DNA of 64,000 nt from Candidatus Hermodarchaeota archaeon (GCA_016839805.1 JAEOTO010000007.1:1-64000), one strand, 5' to 3'; shown: positions 18,066 through 27,238, counted from the first letter of the stretch. Notes: generated by a model from the sequence alone, not told the origin. Program-made: numbers and translations.

Positions 18066-18358
18066 CTAGCACATCACACTTTATTAATTTTACTATATTT
18101 ACGATAAAAACAGTTAAAAATAGAACAGAAAACCCGAAAAACCACAATGCCATAGTAGAACCTAAAACGAAAGAAAGGTCAATAGTGGCTCGCATTACGA
18201 ACTAGCTACCAACAGACCATTCCTTAAAGTTCTGAATAACTTGTGTTTTTTCACCGAGATGAATCAAACCTTTGAAACGCATTCCATAGGATCATTCGTC
18301 GTAAACACTGGTATATTGTAAGCTAGGGTTAAAGGCAAACTTCGAACATTGTTTACAT

Positions 18359-19333
18359 ATGTTAGTTTTATTGACCGGAGCCTTTGGAAATATCGGTGAA
18401 AGCACACTATTAGCTCTGTTTGAGCTGAACCATCAGATTCGATGCTTTGATTTGCATACAAAACAAAACGAAAAACTCGCTAAGCACCTACAGAAATATG
18501 GAGACTTCGAAATCGTTTGGGGCGATATACGAGATACTGACACTACCAAGAAAATCGTTGAAGATGTCAAGTGCATCATTCATTTAGCTGCAATCATTCC
18601 ACCCAAAAGTGAAGATGACCCCGAATTCACCCATTCAGTGAATGTTGGTGGAACGTTAAGACTTATAGAAGCAGCAGAAGCTTTGCCTGTAAAACCGAAG
18701 TTCGTTTTTGCCAGTTCAATATCAGTATTCGGACCAACCATGCATCTCCCTCCACCAAGAACAGCGGAGGACCCCCTTAATCCCACTGATGTCTACACTA
18801 CCACTAAAGTCGAAAGTGAAACAGCCCTCCGAGCGAGCACACTTCCCTGGACCATTCTCCGCCTTGCCGCTGTCCCATCTCTCCGAATTAGTGGCGAAGT
18901 AGACCCAATGCTCTTTGAGATGCCATTAAAACAACGAATCGAATTTGTCCACACCCGCGACGTCGGCACTGCATTCGCCAACTCAGTAACCGCGGAGACT
19001 ACGAAGAAAGTCTTACTGATTGGAGGTGGTAAATCCAATCAACTGCTTCAACACGAGTTCATAACCAATATCCTCAACGCCATGGGAATCGGAATGCTTC
19101 CAAAAACTGCGTTTCGCGTCGCAACAAAGACAGAAGAATGGTACTACACCGATTGGATAGATACCACCGAATCACAACAGCTCTTACAATACCAACATTA
19201 CACCTATGACCAATACATCGAAGAACTCAAGCGCGCAATCGGATTCAAACGATATCTAGCACGAATATTCCGAAGTTTCGCACAAAAACGCCTCCTCGGT
19301 CAATCACCTTACTATCAAAAAACTGATAGCTAA
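18359..19333 (+). CDS. NAD-dependent epimerase/dehydratase (extended SDR)
   Basis: 324 residues. The nucleotide-binding motif GAFGNIG is at 7-13, an acidic residue at the end of the second strand (CFDLHT) suggests NAD preference, the IHLAAIIPP motif follows, and the catalytic Ser (ASSISVFGP) and Tyr-Lys pair (VYTTTKVE) are present. Extended SDRs of this kind act on nucleotide sugars or other polar substrates. The short C-terminal substrate domain does not identify which. It is convergent with the MFS gene, overlapping its stop by four bases. No ribosome binding site is visible. Confidence 0.85.
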   Translation: MLVLLTGAFGNIGESTLLALFELNHQIRCFDLHTKQNEKLAKHLQKYGDFEIVWGDIRDTDTTKKIVEDVKCIIHLAAIIPPKSEDDPEFTHSVNVGGTLRLIEAAEALPVKPKFVFASSISVFGPTMHLPPPRTAEDPLNPTDVYTTTKVESETALRASTLPWTILRLAAVPSLRISGEVDPMLFEMPLKQRIEFVHTRDVGTAFANSVTAETTKKVLLIGGGKSNQLLQHEFITNILNAMGIGMLPKTAFRVATKTEEWYYTDWIDTTESQQLLQYQHYTYDQYIEELKRAIGFKRYLARIFRSFAQKRLLGQSPYYQKTDS

Positions 19334-20613
19334 TCCTCGAAGTTCTGGATCTGCTGTTGTTTTTTCTCTATGTTCCAGAAGAAAGCGGCATATAACACAG
19401 TTGAAGTCGAATAACATGTGAGAGTAAACCAGAATGGAACTAGATACAATTGGAGGTCAAATAGGGGTCCTGTCACGAGGGTGCTTAATGCCCAGGGGAA
19501 ATTCCAGGCAAAACCGGAAATTGCACTCATAGTAGGTTGGAAATATTCGGGAACCAGTTCCATACGAAGAGTAGTATCGACAGGCATAGAGGCGTTCATG
19601 AGAACGACTCGAAAGATGTAACTGGTGATAGCTACAAAGGGATTAATGATTGTGGCAATGAAGAAGAGGAAGGGAAGTGATAAACCCTGTGTCACAATGA
19701 CAGTTTTTACTTTGCCAATTCGTGTTGATAGAACCGGTGATAAGAATACTCCCAGTGCGACTGAAAGGGATCCGAGGCCTTGTACTAGGCCCACGACTGG
19801 GGTGGGCAAATTATAGAATTCCCAGAAGAAGATGGTGAGGTAGGGAATTACGAAGCCTGCTCCAAGGCCAATGAAAACGTTGACTAAAGCAAATCGTAGG
19901 GCGAGTTTTTTCACGTCTTTCTTTGCCACAGGCTGTACTGTCTTGTGAGAGAACTCACTACCATTATTTGGTGGGGGACCTTCGGATTCTCGGATCACTA
20001 AGAGAGGTAAAATACTCAGTATAAGGGGAATTACATGAATGAATAGTGCCATTTGGAAGGTGGGGGGGCTATCGAATGGCAATGCATAATAGAGGGAGAA
20101 GAATCCGGGGAGGAAACCTGCTAGTGTGTTTGCGAGAAAGGAGCTGAGAATCATGGCTGACTGGGAGGTGCCAAATAAGTGAGTTCGTTCATAAGAGGTG
20201 CTGGATCGGGTGATGAAGGGGCTAAAAGAAACGTTAAGTAGTGCGAATCCAAGTCCTCCCAACACTGCTGTAATCAAGAGAACTTCAGGAACTGGAAAAG
20301 CTACCTGGCTGAAGCCCACGGTTACAGATATCATCATTCCTACAATGAGAGAATTTTTTGGTCCTACTCGGGTTACATATACTCCCATTACAATGGACGA
20401 GATTGCCATTGACATAGCATTGAGCGACATGAGTCCGCCTAAGAATGCATTGCTGTATCCGATACTGATTAGGTAGAGGTTGAAGAGTGTCTGGGTGATT
20501 CCCCAGCCAAAAGCTCGTGTGAAGTTGCTAATAATGAGCTTTTGTGCATTAGGGCTGAATTGGCGAATACGGTGCCAATAGCTGGTGACTTCCGTTCGGA
20601 GAATAGTGCTCAC
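19330..20613 (-). CDS. MFS transporter
   Basis: A 427-residue permease with about 12 helices in two six-helix halves, joined by a polar loop (ESEGPPPNNGSEFSHK). MFS signature-like segments include GVYVTRVGPKNSL between helices 2 and 3 and SPVLSTRIGKVKT in the second half. Transport direction and substrate are unknown. GTG start with GGAGAG just upstream. Convergent with the epimerase gene. The acyl-CoA dehydrogenase gene lies upstream in the same direction, about 75 bases away. Confidence 0.85.
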   Translation of the reverse strand: MSTILRTEVTSYWHRIRQFSPNAQKLIISNFTRAFGWGITQTLFNLYLISIGYSNAFLGGLMSLNAMSMAISSIVMGVYVTRVGPKNSLIVGMMISVTVGFSQVAFPVPEVLLITAVLGGLGFALLNVSFSPFITRSSTSYERTHLFGTSQSAMILSSFLANTLAGFLPGFFSLYYALPFDSPPTFQMALFIHVIPLILSILPLLVIRESEGPPPNNGSEFSHKTVQPVAKKDVKKLALRFALVNVFIGLGAGFVIPYLTIFFWEFYNLPTPVVGLVQGLGSLSVALGVFLSPVLSTRIGKVKTVIVTQGLSLPFLFFIATIINPFVAITSYIFRVVLMNASMPVDTTLRMELVPEYFQPTMSAISGFAWNFPWALSTLVTGPLFDLQLYLVPFWFTLTCYSTSTVLYAAFFWNIEKKQQQIQNFED

Positions 20614-20689
20614 AGAACTCTCCTCTAGCTATCATGGTGGGCAGGTTCTTTAGATATTTTAAACTGCTGACTGTTTTAAGGTGAAAGAT

Positions 20690-21850
20690 TTAGAGGTCAT
20701 ATTCTTTGAAGACTTCACGTTGAATGAGGTATCGTAGAATCTCAGCAGTGCCACCACCGATGGTCATAAGACGTGCATCTCGTAGGAAGCGTTCAACGGG
20801 TTTCTGTTTAGTGTAGCCGATACCACCGAGTACCTGGAGCGCTTCCGTTGCTGATTCTATTGCTTTTTCACAGGCATACAATTTCGCGATTGCTGCATCT
20901 TTTGTGGCTCGTTGTCCTGCATCAATCATTCGCGCAGCTTTGAATGTAAGAAGGCGAGCTGCTTCGAGCTTCATGGCCATGTCAGCGATTTTGAAACTGA
21001 TTCCTTCAAATTCACGAATTTTTCGTCGAAACTGAACTCGGAAATTACTGTAATGGATGGCCTCTTCCATTGCTGCTCGTGCGACTCCATTCATCTCTGC
21101 AGCTAAGATGGTTCTTTCCGCATCTAATCCAGCCATTACAACGCGGAATCCTCCATTGTGTTCACCGAGGATATTTTCTTCAGGAACTTCAACATCATTG
21201 AGGGCTAGCCTGCCTACATGTGCGCCATGCATTCCCAGGAGGTCATATTCTTCGACGACCTCAAATCCTTTAGATTTTGTTTCTACGATAAACGCTGTCA
21301 TACCTTGCTTAGCCTTTACCTTGGGATCAGTAACAGTATAACAGAGAAGATAATCTGCAATTGGACCATTCGTGATGAAGCGTTTCTCACCATTGATGAT
21401 GTAGCTGTCATCTTGTTTCTCAGCACGAGTTTCGGTTCCTGCAACATCACTTCCAACGTTGGGCTCAGTGATTCCCAGGGCTCCAATTCTTTCTCCTTTT
21501 GCAACAGGTTTTAGGTATTTCTTTTTTTGGGCCACGGTGCCAAATTCGAAGACTGGATGAGCGAATAAAATGCAGGAGGCAACACGGGCCATATCAAAAC
21601 CGGCATGAACTGCACAAATCTCTTCGGTGACTAATACTTCATACATCAAGCCCTTGCCGATACCACCATACTCAGAAGGATAGCGAGAGCCAAGGTAACC
21701 TGCTTTCCCAAATTTCCGTATAACATCCCAGGCTTCGAGTTTTCCTTGCTCGATATCTTCGGCAACAGGGACTAAGTTCCGTTGAACGAAATCCCGAACT
21801 TTTTGCTGGAACTTTATTTCATCTTCGGTTAAAAATGATAAAATCGTCAT
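20690..21850 (-). CDS. Acyl-CoA dehydrogenase (isovaleryl/long-chain type active-site layout)
   Basis: A flavoenzyme of 386 residues that introduces a 2,3-double bond into acyl-CoA. It has ALGITEPNVGSDVAGTETRA (FAD and substrate binding), INGEKRFITNG, and the C-terminal ERFLRDARLMTIGGGTAEI. The usual MCAD catalytic Glu site (YEGT) is GGGT here, but Glu245 in GLDAERTILA aligns with the base of isovaleryl- and long-chain enzymes, so activity is expected. I prefer ATG 21850 (MTILSFLTE); ATG 21892 would add 14 unusual residues. Likely used in branched-chain amino-acid or fatty acid breakdown. Confidence 0.88.
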   Translation of the reverse strand: MTILSFLTEDEIKFQQKVRDFVQRNLVPVAEDIEQGKLEAWDVIRKFGKAGYLGSRYPSEYGGIGKGLMYEVLVTEEICAVHAGFDMARVASCILFAHPVFEFGTVAQKKKYLKPVAKGERIGALGITEPNVGSDVAGTETRAEKQDDSYIINGEKRFITNGPIADYLLCYTVTDPKVKAKQGMTAFIVETKSKGFEVVEEYDLLGMHGAHVGRLALNDVEVPEENILGEHNGGFRVVMAGLDAERTILAAEMNGVARAAMEEAIHYSNFRVQFRRKIREFEGISFKIADMAMKLEAARLLTFKAARMIDAGQRATKDAAIAKLYACEKAIESATEALQVLGGIGYTKQKPVERFLRDARLMTIGGGTAEILRYLIQREVFKEYDL

Positions 21851-21960
21851 TGTTCTCACATCAACCCGAAATGAAATCGTGAATCGAATCACAATAGTAT
21901 GTGACGTTTAAAGTGCTTCGCAACACACCAAAAACAAACAAACGCTGGTTGCTTAGTTTA

Positions 21961-22353
21961 CTATTTTCGCTTAGACTTATGCAAGGCGGAAACAGCTTGT
22001 TGTCGAGTTTGCCTTTTGATTTCTTCGATCTGCTCGATAGCAGGAAGAATTGTATCTACCAGTTCACTTTTTGCCTGAATTCCCTCATGGGTTAAGAAAG
22101 CCACCGCCTCGCTTCGACTTTTGAATATATCCAAGGCAATTAACGCGTCAACTATGCGAAGATCACTATCCCATAATCGAGTCATAACGATGTTGTCACG
22201 GCTTTTCGCTTCAGGTAAATCCCCTTTCATGAAGAGTTGCTTCAACTCTTCCATTACTTCTTGCTTCAACGCAGGGGCTACAGGTGAATCCTTAGCTTCA
22301 GTTGAGTTTTCTGCAGCTTTGCGTTTAGATTTTGATTTAACTGATCGTGACAT
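21961..22353 (-). CDS. Small basic protein, ribbon-helix-helix-like, possible regulator
   Basis: 130 residues. The first 25 are a Lys/Ser-rich disordered-looking leader. The core has VMTRLWDSDLRIVDALIALDIFKSRSEAVAFLTHEGI, a strand followed by two helices, as in ribbon-helix-helix DNA-binding proteins (compare the DxLVxLGIFKSRSEAVR pattern). The C-terminal part is a long charged helix. It is divergent from the tusA-dsrE-iscS-iscU set and could regulate it. The family call is tentative, based on the helix pattern only. Confidence 0.55.
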   Translation of the reverse strand: MSRSVKSKSKRKAAENSTEAKDSPVAPALKQEVMEELKQLFMKGDLPEAKSRDNIVMTRLWDSDLRIVDALIALDIFKSRSEAVAFLTHEGIQAKSELVDTILPAIEQIEEIKRQTRQQAVSALHKSKRK

Positions 22354-22539
22354 CTGACTTCCCTACTAGTTAAGGTGATTGTAACATTGCATTTTAGCGT
22401 TACGCCTCACTATCTTTTTGCGTTACGTGCTTGCATCTAACATTAGGGATTCGTGAGGGCGACAAGCTTATATAAGAGGTTAAGATACCACGTAACTAGG
22501 CTTAACACTGTTAAGGAAACTAAATGGAGGAACAAAGGG

Positions 22540-22809
22540 TTGCCAGTAAAACAGAATAAAACTAAGACTAGTGAAGTCGAAATCCATCAAAGTATTGACG
22601 CCAGAGGGCTATATTGTCCAATCCCCGTCTATAAAACCCGACAAGCGGTCCTAGAAGCAAAATCACAAGAAGTAATTGAAATTCTAGCCGATGACCCTGC
22701 AGCTGAAGAAGACATTTCTCGCTGGGCCAAGCGTACGGGGAATACCATTCTCTCCCTCGAGCACTGTGATGATTACATTCGGTTTCTAATTCAGAAAACA
22801 GATAGGTGA
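22540..22809 (+). CDS. tusA: TusA/SirA-family sulfur carrier
   Basis: An 89-residue cytoplasmic sulfur-transfer protein. It has the family signature IDARGLYCPIPVYKTRQA, where Cys26 carries persulfide sulfur, and the conserved AEEDISRWAKRTGN stretch. I chose TTG 22540 because GGAGG lies nine bases before it and the product then has normal family length; an upstream GTG at 22453 would add 29 residues. It is first in a run with dsrE-like, iscS-like and iscU genes, and its stop overlaps a possible GTG start of the next gene. This points to sulfur relay for tRNA thiolation, molybdopterin or Fe-S assembly. Confidence 0.88.
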   Translation: MPVKQNKTKTSEVEIHQSIDARGLYCPIPVYKTRQAVLEAKSQEVIEILADDPAAEEDISRWAKRTGNTILSLEHCDDYIRFLIQKTDR

Positions 22810-22814
22810 AAGAC

Positions 22815-23177
22815 ATGACAAAGAAAATATTATATGTCGTAACCAGCGGGACCGATACTCCTGACAGATTATATGCTCCCTTTGTTTTGGGTACAACTGC
22901 GAAGACCATGGGAATTGATGCAACGATTTATTTTATGATGAGGGGTGTTACAGTGATCAAAAAGGGAGAAGCAGAAAAAATCCAGATGGGAGCCTTCCCA
23001 CCATTAAAAGAGGTTATTGATCAAGCTATCGACGCTGGTGTCGAGCTGATGGCTTGTGATCAAAGTACACAAGTGCTGGGAATCGAACGGGGTGGTTACG
23101 TTGATGCGTGTGGGATAGTTGGCAGCGCGACTTTAAATGATCTTGCGCTGGAAGCTGATGCAATTCTTACATTCTAG
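22815..23177 (+). CDS. DsrE/DsrF-like family protein
   Basis: A 120-residue protein of the DsrE/TusD fold, opening with ILYVVTSGTDTPDRLYAPF and containing an AxxMGIDATIYFMM strand-helix unit. It has Cys residues in MACDQST and DACGIVG that could accept sulfur. DsrE-like proteins pass sulfane sulfur between TusA and other carriers or form small homotrimers. AGGTGA sits five bases before the ATG at 22815, which decides the start over GTG 22806. It lies between tusA and the iscS-like gene. Confidence 0.82.
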   Translation: MTKKILYVVTSGTDTPDRLYAPFVLGTTAKTMGIDATIYFMMRGVTVIKKGEAEKIQMGAFPPLKEVIDQAIDAGVELMACDQSTQVLGIERGGYVDACGIVGSATLNDLALEADAILTF

Positions 23178-23209
23178 AGAGAAACGGAGAAAGATGGGAG
23201 GGACCTGGA

Positions 23210-24436
23210 ATGGTGGACCAAATAAATTTCAACCACAGTGCTGGAGTACCCATTGATGAACGTGTGCTCCAAGTTATGGAACCCTATTTCCGTCAATTCT
23301 ATGGTAATCCCTCATCAGTCCATAGTGCTGGGCAACAATCTGCAAAGGCTATTGAAAACGCGCGAGTTCAAGTAAGTCGGCTAATTGGAGCAGAAAGTAA
23401 AGACCGAATTATTTTCACTAATGGAGCCACCGAAGCTAATAATCTCGCTCTACAGGGGTTCGCCTACCGTCATCGTCGAAAAGGTAACCACATAATTATC
23501 TCCCAAATGGAGCACCTAAGTATCATTAACACCGCAAAATTTCTTAGCAAACAAGGATTCGAATACAGTCAAGTGAAAGTTGACGAATATGGAGTAGTCG
23601 ATGCTCAAGCATTACAAGACGCGATTACTGATCAGACCATCTTGATTTCAATACAACATGGCAACAATGAAGTAGGAACTCTTCAACCAATCGCTGAAAT
23701 CGCGAAAATCGCTAATGATGCCACAATTCCACTCCATGTTGATGCAGTAGCCAGTGCAGGTCAAGTGCCCATAGAAGTCACTGATATGGGAATTTCAATG
23801 CTATCACTCTCCTCTAATGATATATATGGTCCAAAAGGTGTTGGTGCCCTATTTGTAAAACGAGGAATCTCAATTCAACCAATCTTGCTCGGTGGTGGTC
23901 AAGAATATGGGATTCGCTCTGGATCCGAAAATGTGGCAGGTATTGTTGGTATGGGAGCTGCCGCAGAAATTGCTAAACAACAGCTCGAAAAAAATGCCAC
24001 ACACCTAAGACGCCTTCGCGATAGTCTGATTAAAGGTGTTTTAAATAAAGTGGATGAAGCCTACTTAAACGGGCATCCTAAAAATCGGCTTCCCAATAAT
24101 GCGAATATACGATTTGCGTTTGTTGAAGGTGAAGCTATCACTCTTCATCTTAGCTTCCAAGGATTCCTTGTAGCAACCAGCTCAGCTTGTACTTCAAAGA
24201 CTCTAGCCCCCTCTCACTGTCTTCTCAGTATGGGCGTCTCTGAAGCTGAAGCTCATGGTGCCTTACAACTCACACTCGGTCGGGAAAATACCCTAAAACA
24301 AGTCGATCGATTCGTAGAGGTCCTTCCCCCAATCATTAAAAAACTGCGGGCTATGTCACCCCTATCAAAAGAGGTCCCCTACGATTTATATGAAGATGAG
24401 GAACATGACCATGAACATGGTCAGGAACACGATTAA
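23210..24436 (+). CDS. IscS/NifS-like protein with the PLP lysine replaced by Asp
   Basis: A 408-residue homologue of cysteine desulfurase. The fold and most cofactor contacts are recognisable: TNGATEANNLAL at 70-81, MEHLSI with the PLP-stacking His at 102, HVDAVAS with D178, and the mobile active-site Cys327 in TSSACTSK. The position that should hold the Schiff-base lysine (family SxHK-IYGPKG) reads SSND-IYGPKG, so the Lys is Asp204 and the neighbouring His is Asn203; the codon at 23819-23821 is GAT. I recall that Archaeoglobus fulgidus IscS has the same Lys-to-Asp change and lacks desulfurase activity while pairing with IscU. The Asp/Glu/His-rich tail (YEDEEHDHEHGQEHD) may bind metal. ATG with GGGAGGG upstream. 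iscU follows directly. Confidence 0.9.
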   Translation: MVDQINFNHSAGVPIDERVLQVMEPYFRQFYGNPSSVHSAGQQSAKAIENARVQVSRLIGAESKDRIIFTNGATEANNLALQGFAYRHRRKGNHIIISQMEHLSIINTAKFLSKQGFEYSQVKVDEYGVVDAQALQDAITDQTILISIQHGNNEVGTLQPIAEIAKIANDATIPLHVDAVASAGQVPIEVTDMGISMLSLSSNDIYGPKGVGALFVKRGISIQPILLGGGQEYGIRSGSENVAGIVGMGAAAEIAKQQLEKNATHLRRLRDSLIKGVLNKVDEAYLNGHPKNRLPNNANIRFAFVEGEAITLHLSFQGFLVATSSACTSKTLAPSHCLLSMGVSEAEAHGALQLTLGRENTLKQVDRFVEVLPPIIKKLRAMSPLSKEVPYDLYEDEEHDHEHGQEHD

Positions 24437-24463
24437 GAAATACAAATGGAGATGAATACAAAC

Positions 24464-24853
24464 ATGTACACTCAAAAAGTCATTGAACACTTCACTAATC
24501 CCCGAAACATGGGTGAAATGGAAGACGCCGATGCCATAGGTAAAGTCGGTAATCCAACCTGTGGAGATCTTATCTGGATTTATATCAAAGTCAAAGATGA
24601 CATTATAACTGATATAACCTTCAAGACCTTTGGCTGTGCAGCGGCCATAGCAACTAGTAGCATGATCACAGAACTAACCAAGGGGAAAACTCTGAAAGAA
24701 GCCTATCAAATAACGCGAAATGATGTGGCTGAAAATTTAGAAGGGTTACCGCCAATTAAGATGCATTGCTCAAATCTATCTGCTGATGGATTACATAAAG
24801 CCATTGAAGAATATCTTGAAAAAAATGGTCGCACAATTGATGATCTAAAGTAA
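24464..24853 (+). CDS. iscU: Fe-S cluster assembly scaffold IscU
   Basis: About 129 residues from ATG 24464; ATG at 24446 or 24452 would add a few residues. All three cluster-binding cysteines are present: C33 in GNPTCGD (with Asp35 two residues later), C58 in TFGCAAAIA and C102 in MHCSNL, plus the LPPIKMHC helix region. IscU holds nascent [2Fe-2S] clusters and receives sulfur from IscS. The partner encoded just upstream lacks the PLP lysine, so sulfur may come from the TusA/DsrE relay, sulfide, or another desulfurase elsewhere. It is last in the operon and convergent with the response-regulator gene. Confidence 0.92.
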   Translation: MYTQKVIEHFTNPRNMGEMEDADAIGKVGNPTCGDLIWIYIKVKDDIITDITFKTFGCAAAIATSSMITELTKGKTLKEAYQITRNDVAENLEGLPPIKMHCSNLSADGLHKAIEEYLEKNGRTIDDLK

Positions 24854-24865
24854 TAATCGAAAGGT

Positions 24866-25243
24866 TCAATCAGAGGAATCGATGAACCTGTCGATGATCG
24901 TCTTGAAGGTCTCAGATGAGAGAGCACCTTTTATTAGGTAATCTTTTGCTCCCATCTGCATTACCTCTTGAACAGTTTCATCATCATCAATAGCAGTCAA
25001 TGCTACGATAACGATATCTGGGTACTCACGGGTTACTTGGGAGATGAGGTCAGTCCCACTTATTTTAGGTAAAACGAGATCAACAAAGAAAATATCAGGA
25101 GGATTAGCCTTGATTTTTTCCAGTGCTTCTTCGCCATCAACCGCTGTTTCTATTTCATAATCGCGGAGTAAAAACTTGGCAGCACGAAGAAAAGTTTCTG
25201 AGTCATCTGCTAGTAGAATTCTAGGCAATTTCTTGGAACCCAA
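24866..25243 (-). CDS. Response regulator, receiver domain only (CheY-like)
   Basis: A 125-residue stand-alone receiver domain. The acidic pair D13-D14, phospho-acceptor D55 in FFVDLVLPK, T82 and K104 (YLIKG) are all present, so it should be phosphorylated by a histidine kinase. There is no output domain, so it signals by binding a partner. Start TTG at 25243 has GGAGGG upstream inside the preceding gene, overlapping its end by 23 bases. The tight coupling to the RecA-like gene and the GTPase gene suggests those are its partners. A five-PAS histidine kinase lies 5 kb away on the same strand. Confidence 0.9.
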   Translation of the reverse strand: MGSKKLPRILLADDSETFLRAAKFLLRDYEIETAVDGEEALEKIKANPPDIFFVDLVLPKISGTDLISQVTREYPDIVIVALTAIDDDETVQEVMQMGAKDYLIKGALSSETFKTIIDRFIDSSD

Positions 25244-26675
25244 CTTGGGGTTTACCCTCCTTAAGCTGAGTGTAGATACAATATTGCGGAGTCGACGGAT
25301 TAATCCCTCGCAAGATAGTGACCCCTTCTTTCACCTCTAACTCGACATGAATATCGGCTAAATCAGCAAGGTATCGGTTAATCTCGGGTGTACTACTGTA
25401 CCCAATTGTTACAGCTAAATTACTTTCAGTTGCAGTATCGTTTGTGATGCGTGTAGCCCATCTCGGAAGTTCGCTAGGTCCGACCCATGAGTGTAACCAT
25501 CCAAAGCCTATAACACTTAACAGATCTTGACAACCTTGGTTCCGTAGCTCTTCGAGAACCATACTCCAGGCATTTTCGAGGTCAGAGCTCTCTCGGAATG
25601 CGACGGTTTTGTAATATGGTTCACCAAGTTCGCCAGCAGCACTGGATACTCCCAGACTAGTAGCTGCACTAGTGAACAGGCGGAGATGTGTGTTGAGTTG
25701 GTCGACGAAGCCATATCGAAGTGCTGCCGCTTTCAATCTTCGGAAGCTAAGTTTGTTTGGTGGGACAATTATGACTCCACTTTGTTGACGGAGGAAGTTA
25801 GCGATCATACTCAGAACTAGGGTGTTGACGACTTCGTTGGAAACGCCTTCTAAAACGTCTATGAAAAACGTGCTTCCACGGCGGAAACCTCCGAAAATGG
25901 TGTCCATTTCTTGGATGCCTGAAGAGAACCGCCCAGCTGCATGAGGAATGACTTGGAAGTTTGATATGCGATGGGCTAGCTCTGCATCATAGGAATAAAG
26001 TATAGAAAAGTGACTGTTTCTTAATGAAAATCCCCGCTTACCTCTATCAATTGATGTTCCCCGTAATTTTAGCAATTGCATACTGCGCCACATACGGCCT
26101 TCCGTTTGTGTTTTTGTAACACAAATGATCCCGTCAACAATATGATCTAAAGGTGATTCCTCAATACCTTCTTGAACTAGAATAATTTTAGCGTAGAGGC
26201 TACGACCTAAATTCGTGAGAGCACTGGTTAGTCGTTGGGGATCAGCTTGGGCTGCTTCAATGATTGCATCAAAGGAGTCGATTACACATACAGGTGATGA
26301 AAGATCCCGGAGTTGATCATTGACAGCACTAATGAAAGTAAGTTCATCAGAGTATACAATTCGCTGCTCAATTGCATCATCAGATCTTATCTGGCTTTCT
26401 GGCATTCCCATTAGTAGTGGTGTTGCATCAATGATATTGTTAGCTGGAAATTTTTCGAACGCCCAGGGGAACTGTGTTCGTAAATTTTCACTCGCTACTC
26501 GTGAAGAGAGATAGATGAAGTTGTTCACTTTGAATAATTTCGGTAAGTGTTGTGAAAGTTCATCTAGAAGCGATAAAACAAAGGTACTTTTTCCGGTTCC
26601 CGCCCTTCCCTTAACTAATAGGGTTTGTCCTTGTTCCTGTTTGAGGAATTCAAGTAATTCCGGAGGGAGTGCCAC
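25221..26675 (-). CDS. Two-domain RecA/KaiC-like ATPase with a degenerate second domain
   Basis: 484 residues. Domain 1 (about 1-235) has an intact P-loop GRAGTGKST at about 23-31, a Walker B-like VCVIDSFDAI, and closes with the KaiC-type LLKLRGTSIDRG segment. Domain 2 (about 245-484) begins like a KaiC repeat (FSSGIQEMDTIFGGFRRGSTFFI) but its P-loop position reads DVLEGVSNEV, without the GK[ST], so it probably does not hydrolyse ATP. The GTG start lies 14 bases after the GTPase stop, and its 3' end overlaps the response-regulator gene. It resembles the KaiC/RAD55 ATPases frequent in archaea; here it probably acts in the same complex or pathway as the GTPase and receiver protein. Confidence 0.8.
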   Translation of the reverse strand: MALPPELLEFLKQEQGQTLLVKGRAGTGKSTFVLSLLDELSQHLPKLFKVNNFIYLSSRVASENLRTQFPWAFEKFPANNIIDATPLLMGMPESQIRSDDAIEQRIVYSDELTFISAVNDQLRDLSSPVCVIDSFDAIIEAAQADPQRLTSALTNLGRSLYAKIILVQEGIEESPLDHIVDGIICVTKTQTEGRMWRSMQLLKLRGTSIDRGKRGFSLRNSHFSILYSYDAELAHRISNFQVIPHAAGRFSSGIQEMDTIFGGFRRGSTFFIDVLEGVSNEVVNTLVLSMIANFLRQQSGVIIVPPNKLSFRRLKAAALRYGFVDQLNTHLRLFTSAATSLGVSSAAGELGEPYYKTVAFRESSDLENAWSMVLEELRNQGCQDLLSVIGFGWLHSWVGPSELPRWATRITNDTATESNLAVTIGYSSTPEINRYLADLADIHVELEVKEGVTILRGINPSTPQYCIYTQLKEGKPQVGFQEIA

Positions 26676-26689
26676 GTGCTTCTACACCT

Positions 26690-27238
26690 TCAGCCTTTCT
26701 TAGGAGGGGGATTTGTAGTGTGTTCCAAGAGAAACTTGGAGATTGTCTGAAAGAGCTCCTTGACATTTGTCCCATCTTTCGCGGATGTCTCCATATATCC
26801 AAGCATCTTGAGGTCCTTCGCCAGCTTCTCAGCCTCTGCAGGCTTAACAACCCGTGAATCGGCTAAATCAACTTTATTACCCACCAAGAAGAGGAGAACC
26901 TCTGGTGCACCTTGTCTAACATCGTCAACCCACTCTTTAACGCAATCCAAAGTATCCTTACGAGTTACATCATAAACGACAATAGCAAAATCTGTACCAA
27001 AGAGATATTGTACACGAACTCTTCGAAAGGATGTCTGTCCAGCTAGATCCCAGACCTGTAAGGAGACGAGTGAATCGGCGACTGATGTCTTAAATGAGGA
27101 TATTGCCGCTCCAAGTGTCGCTTTGTAACCTTCATCAAAAGAATTCGTCATATACCGTTTTATAATAGATGTTTTACCAACAGCATAATCGCCAATCAAA
27201 GAGACTTTGAACATGAATTGGCTACCTTTCGCTTCCAT
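26690..27238 (-). CDS. Rab/Ras-like small GTPase
   Basis: A 182-residue small GTPase with all five G motifs: G1 GDYAVGKTS at 16-24, G2 Thr41 (KATLGAA), G3 WDLAGQ at 63-68 including the catalytic Gln68, G4 NKVD at 121-124 and G5 ETSAK at 150-154. The sequence is closest in style to the Rab/Ras-type GTPases that are abundant in Asgard archaea. There is no C-terminal Cys for prenylation; the tail is PPPKKG, so membrane binding would need a partner. An alternative start is ATG 27214 (MFKVSLIGD). It is followed 14 bases downstream by the RecA-like gene and then the receiver gene, an operon-like arrangement. Confidence 0.93.
   Translation of the reverse strand: MEAKGSQFMFKVSLIGDYAVGKTSIIKRYMTNSFDEGYKATLGAAISSFKTSVADSLVSLQVWDLAGQTSFRRVRVQYLFGTDFAIVVYDVTRKDTLDCVKEWVDDVRQGAPEVLLFLVGNKVDLADSRVVKPAEAEKLAKDLKMLGYMETSAKDGTNVKELFQTISKFLLEHTTNPPPKKG

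Noticed and set aside
20690..21850. Loss of activity in the acyl-CoA dehydrogenase because YEGT is GGGT
   Set aside because: The alternative catalytic Glu used by isovaleryl- and long-chain enzymes is present in GLDAERTILA, and GGGTAE-like sequence is normal in that branch.
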